In this document: positions 37,087 to 47,026 of the stretch, one piece after another
Layout of the letters: every line of letters starts with the position of its first letter
Position numbering within the stretch: the first letter of the stretch is position 1
Source of the DNA: Lactuca virosa
Taxonomy: Eukaryota; Streptophyta; Magnoliopsida; Asterales; Asteraceae
Direction: 5' to 3'
Length of the DNA stretch: 64,000 nt
NCBI GenBank assembly: GCA_928212115.1
Contig: CAKMRJ010003334.1
Location: 100,813,613 to 100,877,612, forward strand
Program-made: the position numbers and the translations under genes
Notes under the pieces: model-generated
What the model was told of the DNA's origin: nothing
The model's database searches: none
Seen by the model: only the letters and a program-made list of their open reading frames with translations

Positions 37087-37245
37087 TATTTATAGGGGCT
37101 GATTTGGGGTCTCACGTCATGAATTTTGGATTGATCACGTCGTGAGGCTTAGTCAGCATGTTCCTCTTTGACGATTTGACATGGCTGACACTCTGGAACC
37201 CATCAGTCACGAGCTCACGTCGTGAGCATGGTTCCCTCACATCGT
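37087..37245 (-). promoter_or_regulatory. TATA box and ACGT palindromes, Tekay-1 5' LTR
   Basis: TATAAATA (minus) at 37087-37094. Upstream in element orientation: TCACGTCATGA at 37112, TCACGTCGTGAG near 37135, GCTCACGTCGTGAGC at 37213-37227 and a CACATCGTGAGG variant near 37237. Differences from the 3' copy are at CpG sites. Confidence 0.6.
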
Positions 37246-37982
37246 GAGGCTGAGTCAGCCTCGGGTGTTGTGTCCCGAACTTGTAAAATCCGTAACTTTC
37301 GCGTACGAGCTCCGATTTCGACGTTCCTTATATGCACGCATAGGTGTGAAAAGGCTCTACAACTCTCGTTTAGATTTCGTCGGCTAATTTTGACTTTATT
37401 TTTATTATATTATTTTTAACAGGCCGGGCCTGGAAAAGTCCGTTTAAATTCCATAACTCCTTCATCTGATGTCCATTTTCGTCAGACTTTTTACTGTTGT
37501 ACTCCTATTATCGGGGTCTTCAACTTTCGTTTAGGTTGTGTCGGCTAAAGACTGCTCGATCTCTATTTCGAGTTTTTAGCTGTTTACTGTTAGGTCAGAA
37601 ACTTCGAAAAATCATAACTTCCTCATACGAAGTCAGATTTGGGCGTTCTTTTTATGTATGTTTACGGTTTAATGATATCTACGACTTTCATTTAGATACT
37701 TAAGGCTAAAAAGTATTTTATCGGAATTTCGTATTTTACGCTTAACAGTGTTTTGTCGGTTTTGTTGCGGATCTTCGATTGGTCATAACTCCTTCGTTAT
37801 AACTCGTATTTTAATGTTCTTTATGCTTTTGGAAACCTTGTTACGATATCTACCACTTAGTACACTCAAAGTGAGACTTCCGAACATTTCATTTTTTTTG
37901 ATGTTATTTCAATTAATTCAAAAAGGGATTACCACATTTGACTTTTAATCAATACATTGTCTTGAACTATCGGGTTGTTACA

Positions 37983-38174
37983 TACACACTCAACTTTTAC
38001 ACCTCTCAAGCACACCTCTACAAGTGGAATAAACCCACCTTATATAGAGGTGTTTACATGTCTCTCTCTCTCACTCTCTATCTCATGAGTCATAAGGCTA
38101 ATACACCACATGCAAGTAGGTCTACAAAAGTCAAACATTACAAAGTCATTCATGGAAAACTTTGTACCCCAACA
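37983..38174 (-). repeat. 3' LTR of family D, right part
   Basis: Starts with the duplicated TACAC and continues ACTCAACTTTTACACC to TTGTACCCCAACA, matching 40957-41144. Confidence 0.9.
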
Positions 38175-38190
38175 TTCTCCCCCTCAAAGT
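38175..38190 (-). other. Polypurine tract of family D
   Basis: Minus-strand CTTTGAGGGGGAGAA directly before the 3' LTR. Confidence 0.75.
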
Positions 38191-40796
38191 TAGGAATGAA
38201 TGACCCACTTCAAATCTTCCAAAATCGAGCAACTACGTGATCCGAGCCTCAAGGATGACACATGTCGAAACGAACTTCAATCTTCAATTCTTCCATAATT
38301 CTTCAATTTGGGCTCTAGGATGTAAGACCATACAAACCGAGCATCAACAAATGATCACGAGCTTCTCAAACTCCAAATTGATCACCAAAAGTTGAGCATA
38401 AAAGCACACCCCAAAAATCTTCAATAAAACCAATCCCATTTCGAAATGAAATCACTTCCGAATCTCCAATTGCTTCATTTCGTATACTTCAAAAATTCAA
38501 GGTCACTTCGGTCGTCAAATTCGCGTAATATGAAAAATTCAAGTTCGAATTTCCATATAAATTTCTCCCCCTTTTTATAATCAAAATTTGATTATAAAAC
38601 CTTCAAGGAAAGAGAATGTGCTCTATTCAGAATTTTTCGTGTCAAAACTCCCCCTTAACATGTGGCATAAACTTTGTGCTTCAATCCGGAAAATCCAAAA
38701 AATATTGAATTTTTAGCTTCGTTCACGGACCGCCTTTGACAAAATTTCTTAAAAATGGGTAGAAATTGTCAATTCCAAAATTCTGCAGTGACTCGGTGCG
38801 CCCAAAACAGCAAAATATGCAAAATTCTCCCCCTTTTCCAAAGCTGGGTAGAAAGCGTCAATTTGCACAAACTGCAGGGGCCTGAAATGCATTTTCTTCA
38901 ATTTTCAGCAAAAACAGTCCTTTTTCGAATTTGGGTACGAACTGCCAAACATTCGAATCCTCAGCGACTATTTTTGAAAATTCTGCCCTTTGTGCTCCAA
39001 AACATACGAAGAGTTGTCCCAAACATACGAAGCTTCAGACAATTTTCAAAGTTGGGTGAAAAGTGTCAAAAGTTCGAAACTTCAGTCAATTGTCAAGGTT
39101 GCCAAATGTTCGAAGGTTCAGGGGCTGTTTTCAAAACTTTGCTTTTCTTCTTCACTTCATACGAAGAATTGTGCCAATTCATACGAAGGATTGAAGTTTT
39201 ATCAAACTATCGAAACTTCAGGGGCCATAAATGAAACTTCATCTTCAAATCATACGAGAAAAAATTCTTGCCCTTCGTATGAAATTTTGTTACCCCTTCA
39301 TTAATAAAAACCCAAACACACCCTTCGTACATTATCAGTTTCTTTCCCAAACACCCTTCAACCATTATCACTTTCTTTTTCAATTCACACGAAAATTTGA
39401 CACTTCGTACGAAACTATTCTTTCCCAAACACCCTTCGTATGAAATCCAACTGCCCATTTTCTCTCTCCTCTTCGTATGAAACTTCATCTTCCCCAATCA
39501 AACGAAAAAATTTTCAGCATACGAAGACTTACCCAGTGAACAGTAACTTCTTAACCATTCATCCTCTTAATCGACTGTAGAATCAACATACCAATATCAA
39601 CAATCGACCCTTCGTATATTAACCCAGTTCTTTCCAAATCAAAATTATCGATCATCAAGAACAAACACATGAACTCCAAAAGCTTCAAGGCTTCGTTTGT
39701 TTGATTGAAACCAAAATCATCGTCGATTTAACGAAGCATCAAAATCTTATTTCAAACCACCGACTCCAAATCATCGACAATCAACCTAGGTTTGCGAAAT
39801 TAACCTCTAATCTTAACCCAAATCCAATCATTAACCCTTCGAATTTTTGATTCAAGAACTCAGCAACAATCGAACAAATATCAAACCAGACTCCAAACTT
39901 TCGAAATCGATTTCATCTCCTTCGAAATCATTCAATTTAACCATCATCAATCAAATTTTCCAAAACGATTTCACTTCTTTCGTTTATAAATCAGATCAAC
40001 GAATCCTCAAAAATGAAATAGAATGTGCGATTTCTTAACCGACTTAAAACAAGAACAGGAAAAACGAAAGCGATTCTGGATTTACTAACAACAAATACAA
40101 ACTTCAAATTTCGATCTCATGTGCAAACTTAACAGTTATTGATTTCAAAGGTATTTTCCAAAATTGAAATCAATCGGAAACCTAATTGTTTCAATCAATA
40201 TCAAACACAATTTCAAGAATTAGAAAAAGAAACGAAGTTCGATTATAAGCACTAAACTCAAGTGTTTGTCAACAATTGAAATCATCTAAAAGATCTGTGA
40301 ATCAAATACGTCTCCAAAGATGAAAACTCATACAATTTTGACTTTTGAATCAATACGATCAACAACGAATATGATTTAAATCGAATTAATATCGATCCAA
40401 AAAAAATTGAATTAATATGGTATTGGGCTTTGAAATCATAAGAATGAACAGTAATAGAATATTTTTGATTTGGGCTCGAATTTGGATTTATGAACAGTAA
40501 CAAACATTGATTAAAACATTTGTTTGGGCTTTTCAATTCAATCTGATGAACAGTAAAATTGATTTTGTTTTTGGTTTGAATTTGATCTAATCAAAAATTA
40601 ATTGGATCATCAATGGGGTTTTTCAAGAAAAATTTGATCCAACGAGTCAAACGATCACAAATCAAAAAACGCAACGCACGATTTCAATGAAATTAAGAGA
40701 GATCATAGAGAGAGACTCACCAAAAATTCTTCAATTGTGACAAATGTTGCCAAACCGAGAATCATTCTTCAAAAATCACTTTGATCTTGAAGACCC
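38191..40796 (-). other. Non-coding internal region of family D
   Basis: 2.6 kb with no gag or pol similarity on either strand. Between about 38750 and 39240 a diverged repeat theme (AAAGTTGGGTGAAAAGTGTC, TTCGAAACTTCAGGGGC) recurs about five times. Between 39000 and 39615 the palindrome TTCGTAYGAA or its half recurs about eleven times. The part nearest the PBS (40000-40796) is an AT-rich leader. Open frames here are short and repeat-derived. Confidence 0.7.
39001..39615. repeat. TTCGTAYGAA palindrome cluster
   Basis: Full or near-full copies at 39156-39165, 39178-39187, 39274-39283, 39404-39413 (perfect TTCGTACGAA), 39435-39444 and 39472-39481, with half-site copies at about 39003, 39026, 39250, 39323, 39515 and 39607. 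Confidence 0.75.
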
Positions 40797-40808
40797 GCTC
40801 TGATACCA
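40797..40808 (-). other. Primer-binding site of family D
   Basis: Minus-strand TGGTATCAGAGC, initiator tRNA-Met type, two bases from the 5' LTR. Confidence 0.9.
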
Positions 40809-40810
40809 AT

Positions 40811-41144
40811 TGTAGTGATTATAGAACATGGTTTGGCATGCGGAATTAAAGATTGCACAATGAACATGGTGATTTCGGTGTTCAAGAGATGTATTGATTA
40901 TGTATTGTGTTACAAAAATGGATCTAGATCTAGTCTACATAAATAACACACACTTACACACTCAACTTTTACACCTCTCAAGCACACCTCTACAAGTGGA
41001 ATAAACCCACCTTATATAGAGGTGTTTACATGTCTCTCTCTCACTCTCTATCTCATGAGTCATAAGGCTAATACACCACATGCAAGTGGGTCTACAAAAG
41101 TCAAACATTACAAAGTCATTCATGGAAAACTTTGTACCCCAACA
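40811..41144 (-). repeat. 5' LTR of family D (334 bp)
   Basis: Minus-strand TGTTGGGGTACAAAG to AATCACTACA. Followed on the + strand by the duplicated ACATC at 41145. Confidence 0.92.
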
Positions 41145-42214
41145 ACATCACAAAAGGATATTGCATGTAAAGTTGAACTCTAACACATTTAGTAGTAACA
41201 AGAATTTGGAATTATGAAATGAGCATCATTGGAAAGGTGTCCAGTCGATCTGTTCACAAAGGAAGGACCATTGAGAAACATAGTGTGCATGTTCCTAACA
41301 TGGCTTGACTAATGTTTCATTCAAGTGTTTACTTGATTAATCGAAACATTATACAATGAATAAATTCTAATTAATATGCTGATTAAATAATCAAAGTTTT
41401 ATTTATATTCAATACTCTTGAGACCATAGTTAGTTAGGTTATTATTGTGTTTCATTTCACATGTTTTACTTCCCGAATAATTGGATTATTCAAACATCCA
41501 CAGTCGATCGTACTTTTGGAAGTAAGTAGCAAATTAAGACGGTCATGAATTAAATTTTAGATTGTCTATGGAGATTAGACATGGCAATGGTTTTGCTGCA
41601 ATGTTCATGAGTACTTGGAAATGGGGATTTTAAGTATTGGATAAACCCACGCTCAAAGAATTACTTCATGGATTTTAGCACGAGTAATTTTTAGACGATA
41701 ATATCTTATATTCTTGAAATGGAGATATATGAGTTGTTGTTTACAAGTCGGTTGTGCATTGATAATACATAAATACATCAGTAACTTGATGTTATAAAAC
41801 GTATTGTTGTGAGTGATTTGATGAGTGAATAGTGCAAGCATATAAGTCGAAGTTTATCCGTTCCTTTTTGCCCTAACGGGAAAAATGATATCAGTGGGCC
41901 CCTCGATGATTTGATGTCGAGATCTAAAGTGGTTGGCGAAGCCTGGACTGAATTGATGTGTTCAATTGGTAGTTTGATTTCAGTCGTCATAAATAAGAAA
42001 TCGAGAAACAAGTATTGGACAGAGAGATTGATTATAATCCATGTCTCATGTCTATACGATATCTTGTAGAACGTAGGAATATTTGATCACTTATCTTAGG
42101 ACACATATCTGACTAGGTCAGAGTTCGTCAGCTGCTTTGAGAGCTACAATTTGCTAATCAATTTTTGAAGTTAGACTGGCAACTATAGTTATTAGACTTA
42201 TCCAAGTGGGAAAC
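41145..42214 (+). pseudogene. copia-2 RNase H tail and 3' noncoding region
   Basis: Resumes copia-2 after family D. A short decayed coding end at about 41220-41270 (GATCTGTTCACAAAGGAAGG, equivalent to the DPLTKG region of copia-1 near 5130) is followed by the shared 3' noncoding block from about 41455 and the purine tract AAGTGGGAAAC at 42203-42214. Confidence 0.7.
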
Positions 42215-43062
42215 TGTTGGATTAGGTGTTGAAGCCCATAACTATAATTGGTATATACTTGAATTCATAGTAGCACAGTCCTTTTGGGTTGCCCTCATAA
42301 CTAGCAACTAGACATGATGGTTTTTGGAGAGAGGTTAAATTTATTATTTGAATAATAAATTGAAATAAATGATTTATTAATGTATTATGAAAACAATATA
42401 TTAATTAGAAATCATATTATTTAATTAATAGTTAATCAGAAAGTAACTGGAATTAATTTTGGGATTAATGGTATTAATTAAAAGTGCAGGGGATGTTTAG
42501 CAATTTATTGATAGTTGAGGAATTGGGCTCTAGAACCTCCCTAGAAGGGTTGGACGAAAACGTCTAGGAAGGCCCTAGAGTTTTCGTTCAAGGCCTCTTG
42601 GATGGGAGTTCTTGGGATGCTTAGGCCTTAAGCTAAGGGAAATAGGGTTTCCTCCTAAAACCCTTGCTTTGGCTCTAAGTTACCTCACTATATAAAGGGC
42701 TTCACCCCTCCACAATTTCGGCCACCACATCCCTAGAAAGATAACCGAATTTCTAAGAGCTTCTCCCCTCTCTCTCCTCTCTCATCCTTTTGCTAAGGTT
42801 TTGGGTGTGATTCATTAGAGGTGTGACACTTGTGACACTTGCTCTCAAGCTTCAAGAACTCTTGGATTCACATTGTTATTACTAAATAAGAATAAAAGGT
42901 ATGTTTACTATCCTATGTTATTAATTTCAAAAATAGTATACACCTTTTAGGGTTTTTACTTTTGATGTTCAATACTTGTTGTTCAGTTAGAGAAAACATA
43001 TATCTAAGATATTAGTGTTGCATTCACACATAGGGATTGTTTGTTATGCTCAAAACCCATCA
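42215..43062 (+). repeat. 3' LTR of copia-2 (848 bp)
   Basis: TGTTGGATTAGGTG ... CAAAACCCATCA, same length as the copia-1 LTR. TATA-like CTATATAAAG near 42690. Confidence 0.92.
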
Positions 43063-43229
43063 GATCTGATTAGAGTGGGTTACAGAGACTTATGCACTAT
43101 GATTTTAAAAAAACACAAAACAAGCAAGCATAAGGGAGGTACAAAAGATTCATTCCATATATAAGCAGTACAATCATATAATCGAAAATGGCATAAAAAG
43201 AATTTCCTTTTTGACCTACACTAAGTAAA
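43063..43229 (+). other. Tat 3' region between copia-2 and the antisense ORF
   Basis: Noncoding; the first bases GATCT may be the right half of the copia-2 target duplication, whose left half is lost. Confidence 0.5.
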
Positions 43230-45889
43230 TCACTCTGCATCGGTAGCCAAGCCAGTGTCCTCCAAATGCTCCTTCAGTAGACCCACATACATGTTGTCGG
43301 TATCTAGCATTTTGAAAAAAGGATATTCATAACTGGTAAGATTGGAAAAGCATTGCAGTATAACTTCCTAGGCATTCAGATGAGAGTATAAAACCTCGTT
43401 CCCTTCAAGCTCTGTCGAATATTTATTTTTCATCTCCAAGAAGGCACAATGTAGGCCATGCTCAATGGTGACAAACTGAAGGGCGGTATTCATAGTGCTG
43501 AATACCTCAGAGTTTAGCAGATATCGAACCGAAGATGATATTCCCTCACTTAGGACCCAACGAAGCTCTCCATATCTCTTTTCGGCCAGGTGTTGGTGAA
43601 AAATAACCTCCTGATTTGAAGTGGAAGACTCAGCCTACATTTCCTCGCAACAGGCTGTTTGATCTTTCAGCTTAAGCTCGCACTCGGCGAGCCTCTCCCG
43701 AAGCTGACTAATCTGAGTTTCTTCCTCAGAACAGGCCAAACCCAACTTAAAGTTTTGCTTAGTAACCTCCTCTAATTCTATGGTCAGGGCACCATGGTGG
43801 CCACTTTCCTTACTAATTATACTCTTAAGCTCAATGTTTGCCTTTTCAAGTTCCTCATGGTATTGGGAATACTGATCCAACTCCCGAAGAAGGCGGTCGT
43901 TCTCAGTGGAAAGATCTTATCTTTCCTCGGCTAGCACTATATTTTCCCTCTCCAAGGCATGGTAATTCTCCCAGATATCCTCTAGAAGCTCGGAAGCCTT
44001 CTAAAATTCAATACGCTGCAAAGAAGAGGTAACAACCCTAGCCTTGCTTCGTAGAGAGACCTCATTCATCCAATACAGACCCTCAAGGATGTGAGTGTTG
44101 GCCTTATACATTCCTTCCTCATGAGTCTTATCTCCTAAGGTAGGAAACTGAGAGAATTTAGTATTAGTAAAGGGATGAAGGAAGGGTGGCAATGAAGACA
44201 CTACTGACAGCAAGACCGGAACAAATGTCGGCATAAGGGTTGCAATACCACCTGTAAACAAATTGAAGTTACTCCTATAAAAAAAGAGGGGGAATAAAGT
44301 AGGGAAATAATACTTGCTTGTATTTGGAGGAGGAAGAAGTCCACTAAAAGAAAAATTAGGACTTGGACCGGTAGAATCAAACTCCATTGTATCCACATCA
44401 GGAATAAAAGTATCCAGGTTGATAACGGTGGCATAATCCATCATAGGTTCAGTGGAAGAAGGAGTAACGGTAAGAGCACTGGTGGAAATCATAGGAGCAG
44501 AAGTTGGTGTAGAACCTGGAGGAGAAAAAGAACCGAATAGTTTCTGTTGAAAGAGGCATTAGGCAAGTTCACTCCTACGATACCGAGCCTTGGAAGTGGA
44601 ACCACTAGGGAGAGGCATAGCGGTAGTGACGTAGGAGTTCAACTGAAGTGCAATTAATTTAATTGTAGCTTCGGAATATTGATGGGGAACCTCAAGAGAA
44701 GACAAAATAGCATCTACTACGGAAATCGCCGCAGGTTCGGAAGTTACTGAACAGTTGTGGAGTGCTTTTCCAGATAAGGAAAGGTCAGGTGGTGGAAGGC
44801 CAAGTACGGGGTGTAAAACCCCCTGGCCCAGACCAGGAGAAGAGCGTGAAGTGTGCATTTTATTAGGGGAAGATCTGGGGAAAACACCACCAATGGCTGA
44901 AGAGTCGGACAGTCTTACCTTATGCTTGGGGTGTTCGGTAGAAGTAGCACTGGAAGCTCCTTTCGACGAGGGGTACGGAGGAACCAGTGTAGGTTTATGA
45001 TGAATACTCTTAGAAGACAACAATGCGACACCAGTAGATTTTACCGGACTATCAGGGATAGTTGAACCCCGAATCACCTCAAACTCACCCCCAACATCTA
45101 CATCCAAAGGAGGATCGGACTTATTGTTAGATGAGTTACCCATTTTTACGATCTTGGACTAGCGGTTCCGATGAAGGTGCTCCAAAAGAGTAAGATTATC
45201 ACCCCCCCCCCCCCTTACAGCGGGGTCTGCGGTTGTTACATGAGACCCATAAGTACTAACTAGGTTATCCAAGCCTAGAATTGATTCCTTAGGGTCGGAC
45301 CAAACAAGTTAGTTGGCTATGAGCCTATTGACGACGTCGTGCTCAACATCAGTTATTTCAGGAACATAATTTAGATCCTAATTCACCAAGTTCCCAAATT
45401 AAGTACACCCAGCTATGGATGAAGCATCAACAAAGAAAAACTCTTATTTCCACTTTTTGATGGAACAAGGGAGACCGTCGTATATGTCAATCCCTCCACG
45501 AAGGAGGGAGAAAGAGACCCAATCATTGGTAATCATGGGCACATACAGATATCGAAAGATGGAAAAAGAAAGAGGAATATTTAAGGCTCTGCACAACAAC
45601 CCAAAACAGATGATCTTCTGGAAGCCGTTGTGAGTTATTTGGGTGATATGAACCTTATAGTAATCAAGGATGGTCCCCAAGAAGGGAAAAGAAGGAAGTC
45701 GCAGGCCCGATATGAAGAAGATAGAGTACACTCCCACACAACCTAGTGGGGGTTGGTGATGGTTTGATTTAGAGATGGAAGTTGAGGGCTGAATTAAGGG
45801 TCTATACGAAAGGATTTGACTAACTTGTTCAGTTGATTCTGAGTAAGAACTGATAAGGTATTATGAATTCGGAAGCCATCCTTAACCAT
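43230..45889 (-). pseudogene. Antisense ORF of the Tat element (putative gypsy-type transposon protein)
   Basis: Runs opposite to gag-pol, between integrase and the 3' LTR. The start ATG at 45887-45889 gives MVKDGFRIHNTLSVLTQN; a frameshift near 45745 then leads into a single frame kept to a TGA at 43230-43232. The N-terminal part (YSIFFISGLRLPSFPFLGTI, then ICFGLLCRALNIP and a VDASSIAGC block) resembles the plant 'putative gypsy type transposon' family (PF04195-like). The middle is Ser/Pro-rich and low complexity. The C-terminal 200 residues (ENYHALERENIVLAEE, TENDRLLRELDQYSQYHEEL) are coiled coil. About ten in-frame stops break it (for example 45444, 44559, 44001, 43635). Similar antisense extra ORFs are known in Tat elements; function unknown. 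Confidence 0.78.
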
Positions 45890-46187
45890 GATGAAGAAAT
45901 TAAGGCTTTAAGATCTCTACAATGGATAGCGAAGAAAGAAAGAAGGAGCATAAAAGAGTGAGCAGGTGAAAGGGAAGCGGTTCCTTGTCCCTAGTTTTAT
46001 AGGAAGTAGTGGGCGATGATGAGGTGACAGTTGCGGTGTTACAGGGGAATGATGAGCGAAATAAATGGGTAACTATCTAATCAAATACCAATGGCCTAAT
46101 TAGGACTTATACGTTTCTCAAGAAAGTCTCAGTCATACAAGGGCTAGTTCGAATTGCCACTCACCAATTCTAAGTATGGAGACTTAA
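45890..46187 (+). other. Tat sequence before the 3' LTR
   Basis: Noncoding 5' flank of the antisense ORF, so it may hold its promoter. No clear polypurine tract; TATGGAGACTTAA precedes the LTR. Confidence 0.5.
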
Positions 46188-46638
46188 TGAAGTATATACC
46201 TGGTTACCGAGGTATGTACCTCTAAATTACATTCACGGAACCGAGGCATGATTTACCGAGGCATGATTTATTGAGGCATGTATCTCCAACCCAGATTTGG
46301 AGGACCAATACACGATTTTCCTTGCTCTGCCTACCGAACCAGGAAAAGGAAGTAAGGTTAAGAGAACAAGCGTTACGTACCAGCAATGGGTATACAACTA
46401 ATAAACCTTACAATGGTCAGGCCGTACATTACTTAAGGCCACTAACAGTTCTCCAGTAACAAACTGACATAACTGTTGACTCCTCTTTAGTACCATTCTC
46501 GTACGTTCGGCAACGAGAGCATTCTCTCGAGAGCATTCCCGATGAAAGACTCACTTGTGTGTTGTTATCTCAATATTCATACCTTCTGAAATATCGACGT
46601 TACAAGATCACCGAGGGCTGGAATCCGGATACGCATCA
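46188..46638 (+). repeat. 3' LTR of Tat element (451 bp)
   Basis: TGAAGTATATACC ... GGATACGCATCA; matches 16090-16722 with a shortened middle. Confidence 0.8.
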
Positions 46639-47026
46639 TTGATTAAGTACTTAATCAGTTAAGTACTAGATGTGAAGTACGAGATGCCCTAATGAAATAA
46701 AGAAGTCGATTTTCCATAGGACAAGTATTATGTGATGAGTTACATAATTGAGATAGAGAAGTGTAGAAATATGATTTCTTTGACAATAAGGTTCCTTTGG
46801 GGATAATAGTATGATTCCCTCGGGAATGAGATAAAGGTTCCTTCAAGGACAAGAGTAATTTATTTCTTGTATATTCCGTGTTGCTTATTTAATAAATAGA
46901 TTTTTATTGTACACCCATGATTAACCATGGATTTAAAGTGTTTTAATTTTTGTAGAATTCCACAATTATAGATAAAACTATGATAAATTCCCATAAAAGT
47001 ATTTGTAAAAAATATGGGTTATTACA
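46639..47026 (+). repeat. Family A LTR, first copy, right part
   Basis: Matches about 50985-51160 and then 52875-53054 of the second copy (TTTATTTCTTGTATATTCC; AAACTATGATAAATT), ending GTTATTACA. It lacks most of the 45-bp repeats and the solo LTR of the second copy. Confidence 0.8.

Larger units (their letters stand above)
28853..37982 (-). mobile_element. Tekay-type Ty3/gypsy element Tekay-1 (internally deleted)
   Basis: 9130-bp minus-strand element with LTRs 35470-37982 (5') and 28853-30930 (3'), inserted in the family D LTR with perfect target duplication TACAC (28848-28852 and 37983-37987). PBS, purine tract, gag zinc knuckles, integrase and chromodomain are present. The gag core, RT and RNase H are missing. 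An extra ORF lies in the leader. The LTR copies look very similar where they align, so the insertion is recent relative to the host elements. Confidence 0.93.
35470..37982 (-). repeat. 5' LTR of Tekay-1 (2513 bp)
   Basis: Minus-strand TGTAACAACCCG to GGGTGTGGCA (the last TG/CA base changed). It contains a 133-bp tandem duplication at 35883-36126 around GGAAAATCCTATATTTTCC, absent from the 3' copy. Minus-strand TATA at 37087-37094 and ACGT palindromes at 37111-37245. An open frame through the LTR is present in both copies only because the LTRs are duplicates. Confidence 0.92.
28704..41144 (-). mobile_element. Non-coding LTR element, family D, interrupted by Tekay-1
   Basis: LTRs of about 335 bp: 5' LTR 40811-41144 and 3' LTR 28704-28852 plus 37988-38174. 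Perfect target duplication ACATC (28699-28703 and 41145-41149). PBS for initiator tRNA-Met at 40797-40808 (minus) and purine tract at 38175-38189 (minus). Without the nested insert it is about 3.3 kb, with 2.6 kb of internal sequence lacking gag or pol. It is therefore a non-autonomous element that would rely on proteins of another family. Confidence 0.88.
23833..43062 (+). mobile_element. Ty1/copia element copia-2, interrupted by family D and Tekay-1
   Basis: The same family as copia-1: homologous leader, gag start, 3' noncoding region and 848-bp 3' LTR (42215-43062). A 30-bp stretch at 23833-23862 (TTAATTTTGGGATTAATGG) matches the middle of the LTR (42450-42478), so only a scrap of the 5' LTR remains and the PBS is lost. 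It is inserted in the Tat element between the tandem array and the antisense ORF, and hosts family D at 28704-41144. Confidence 0.8.
16090..46638 (+). mobile_element. Tat-lineage Ty3/gypsy element, interrupted by nested insertions
   Basis: LTRs at 16090-16722 and 46188-46638 share ACCGAGGTATGTACCTC and GGTTAAGAGAACAAGCGTT-type blocks. A TGGCGCC primer site follows the 5' LTR. Gag, protease, RT, RNase H, a second RNase H and integrase are on the + strand, with an antisense ORF before the 3' LTR. Removing inserts (20053-21425 and 23833-43062) leaves about 10 kb, a normal Tat size. The left flank ends GATTAA and GATTAA recurs at 46641-46646, two bases after the LTR end, so a duplication is probable but not exact. 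The two flanks join to match 50700-51050. Confidence 0.85.

Noticed and set aside
38755..39234. 159-codon + strand frame in family D
   Set aside because: Built from the diverged tandem theme of the noncoding region and antisense to the element; repeats explain it.
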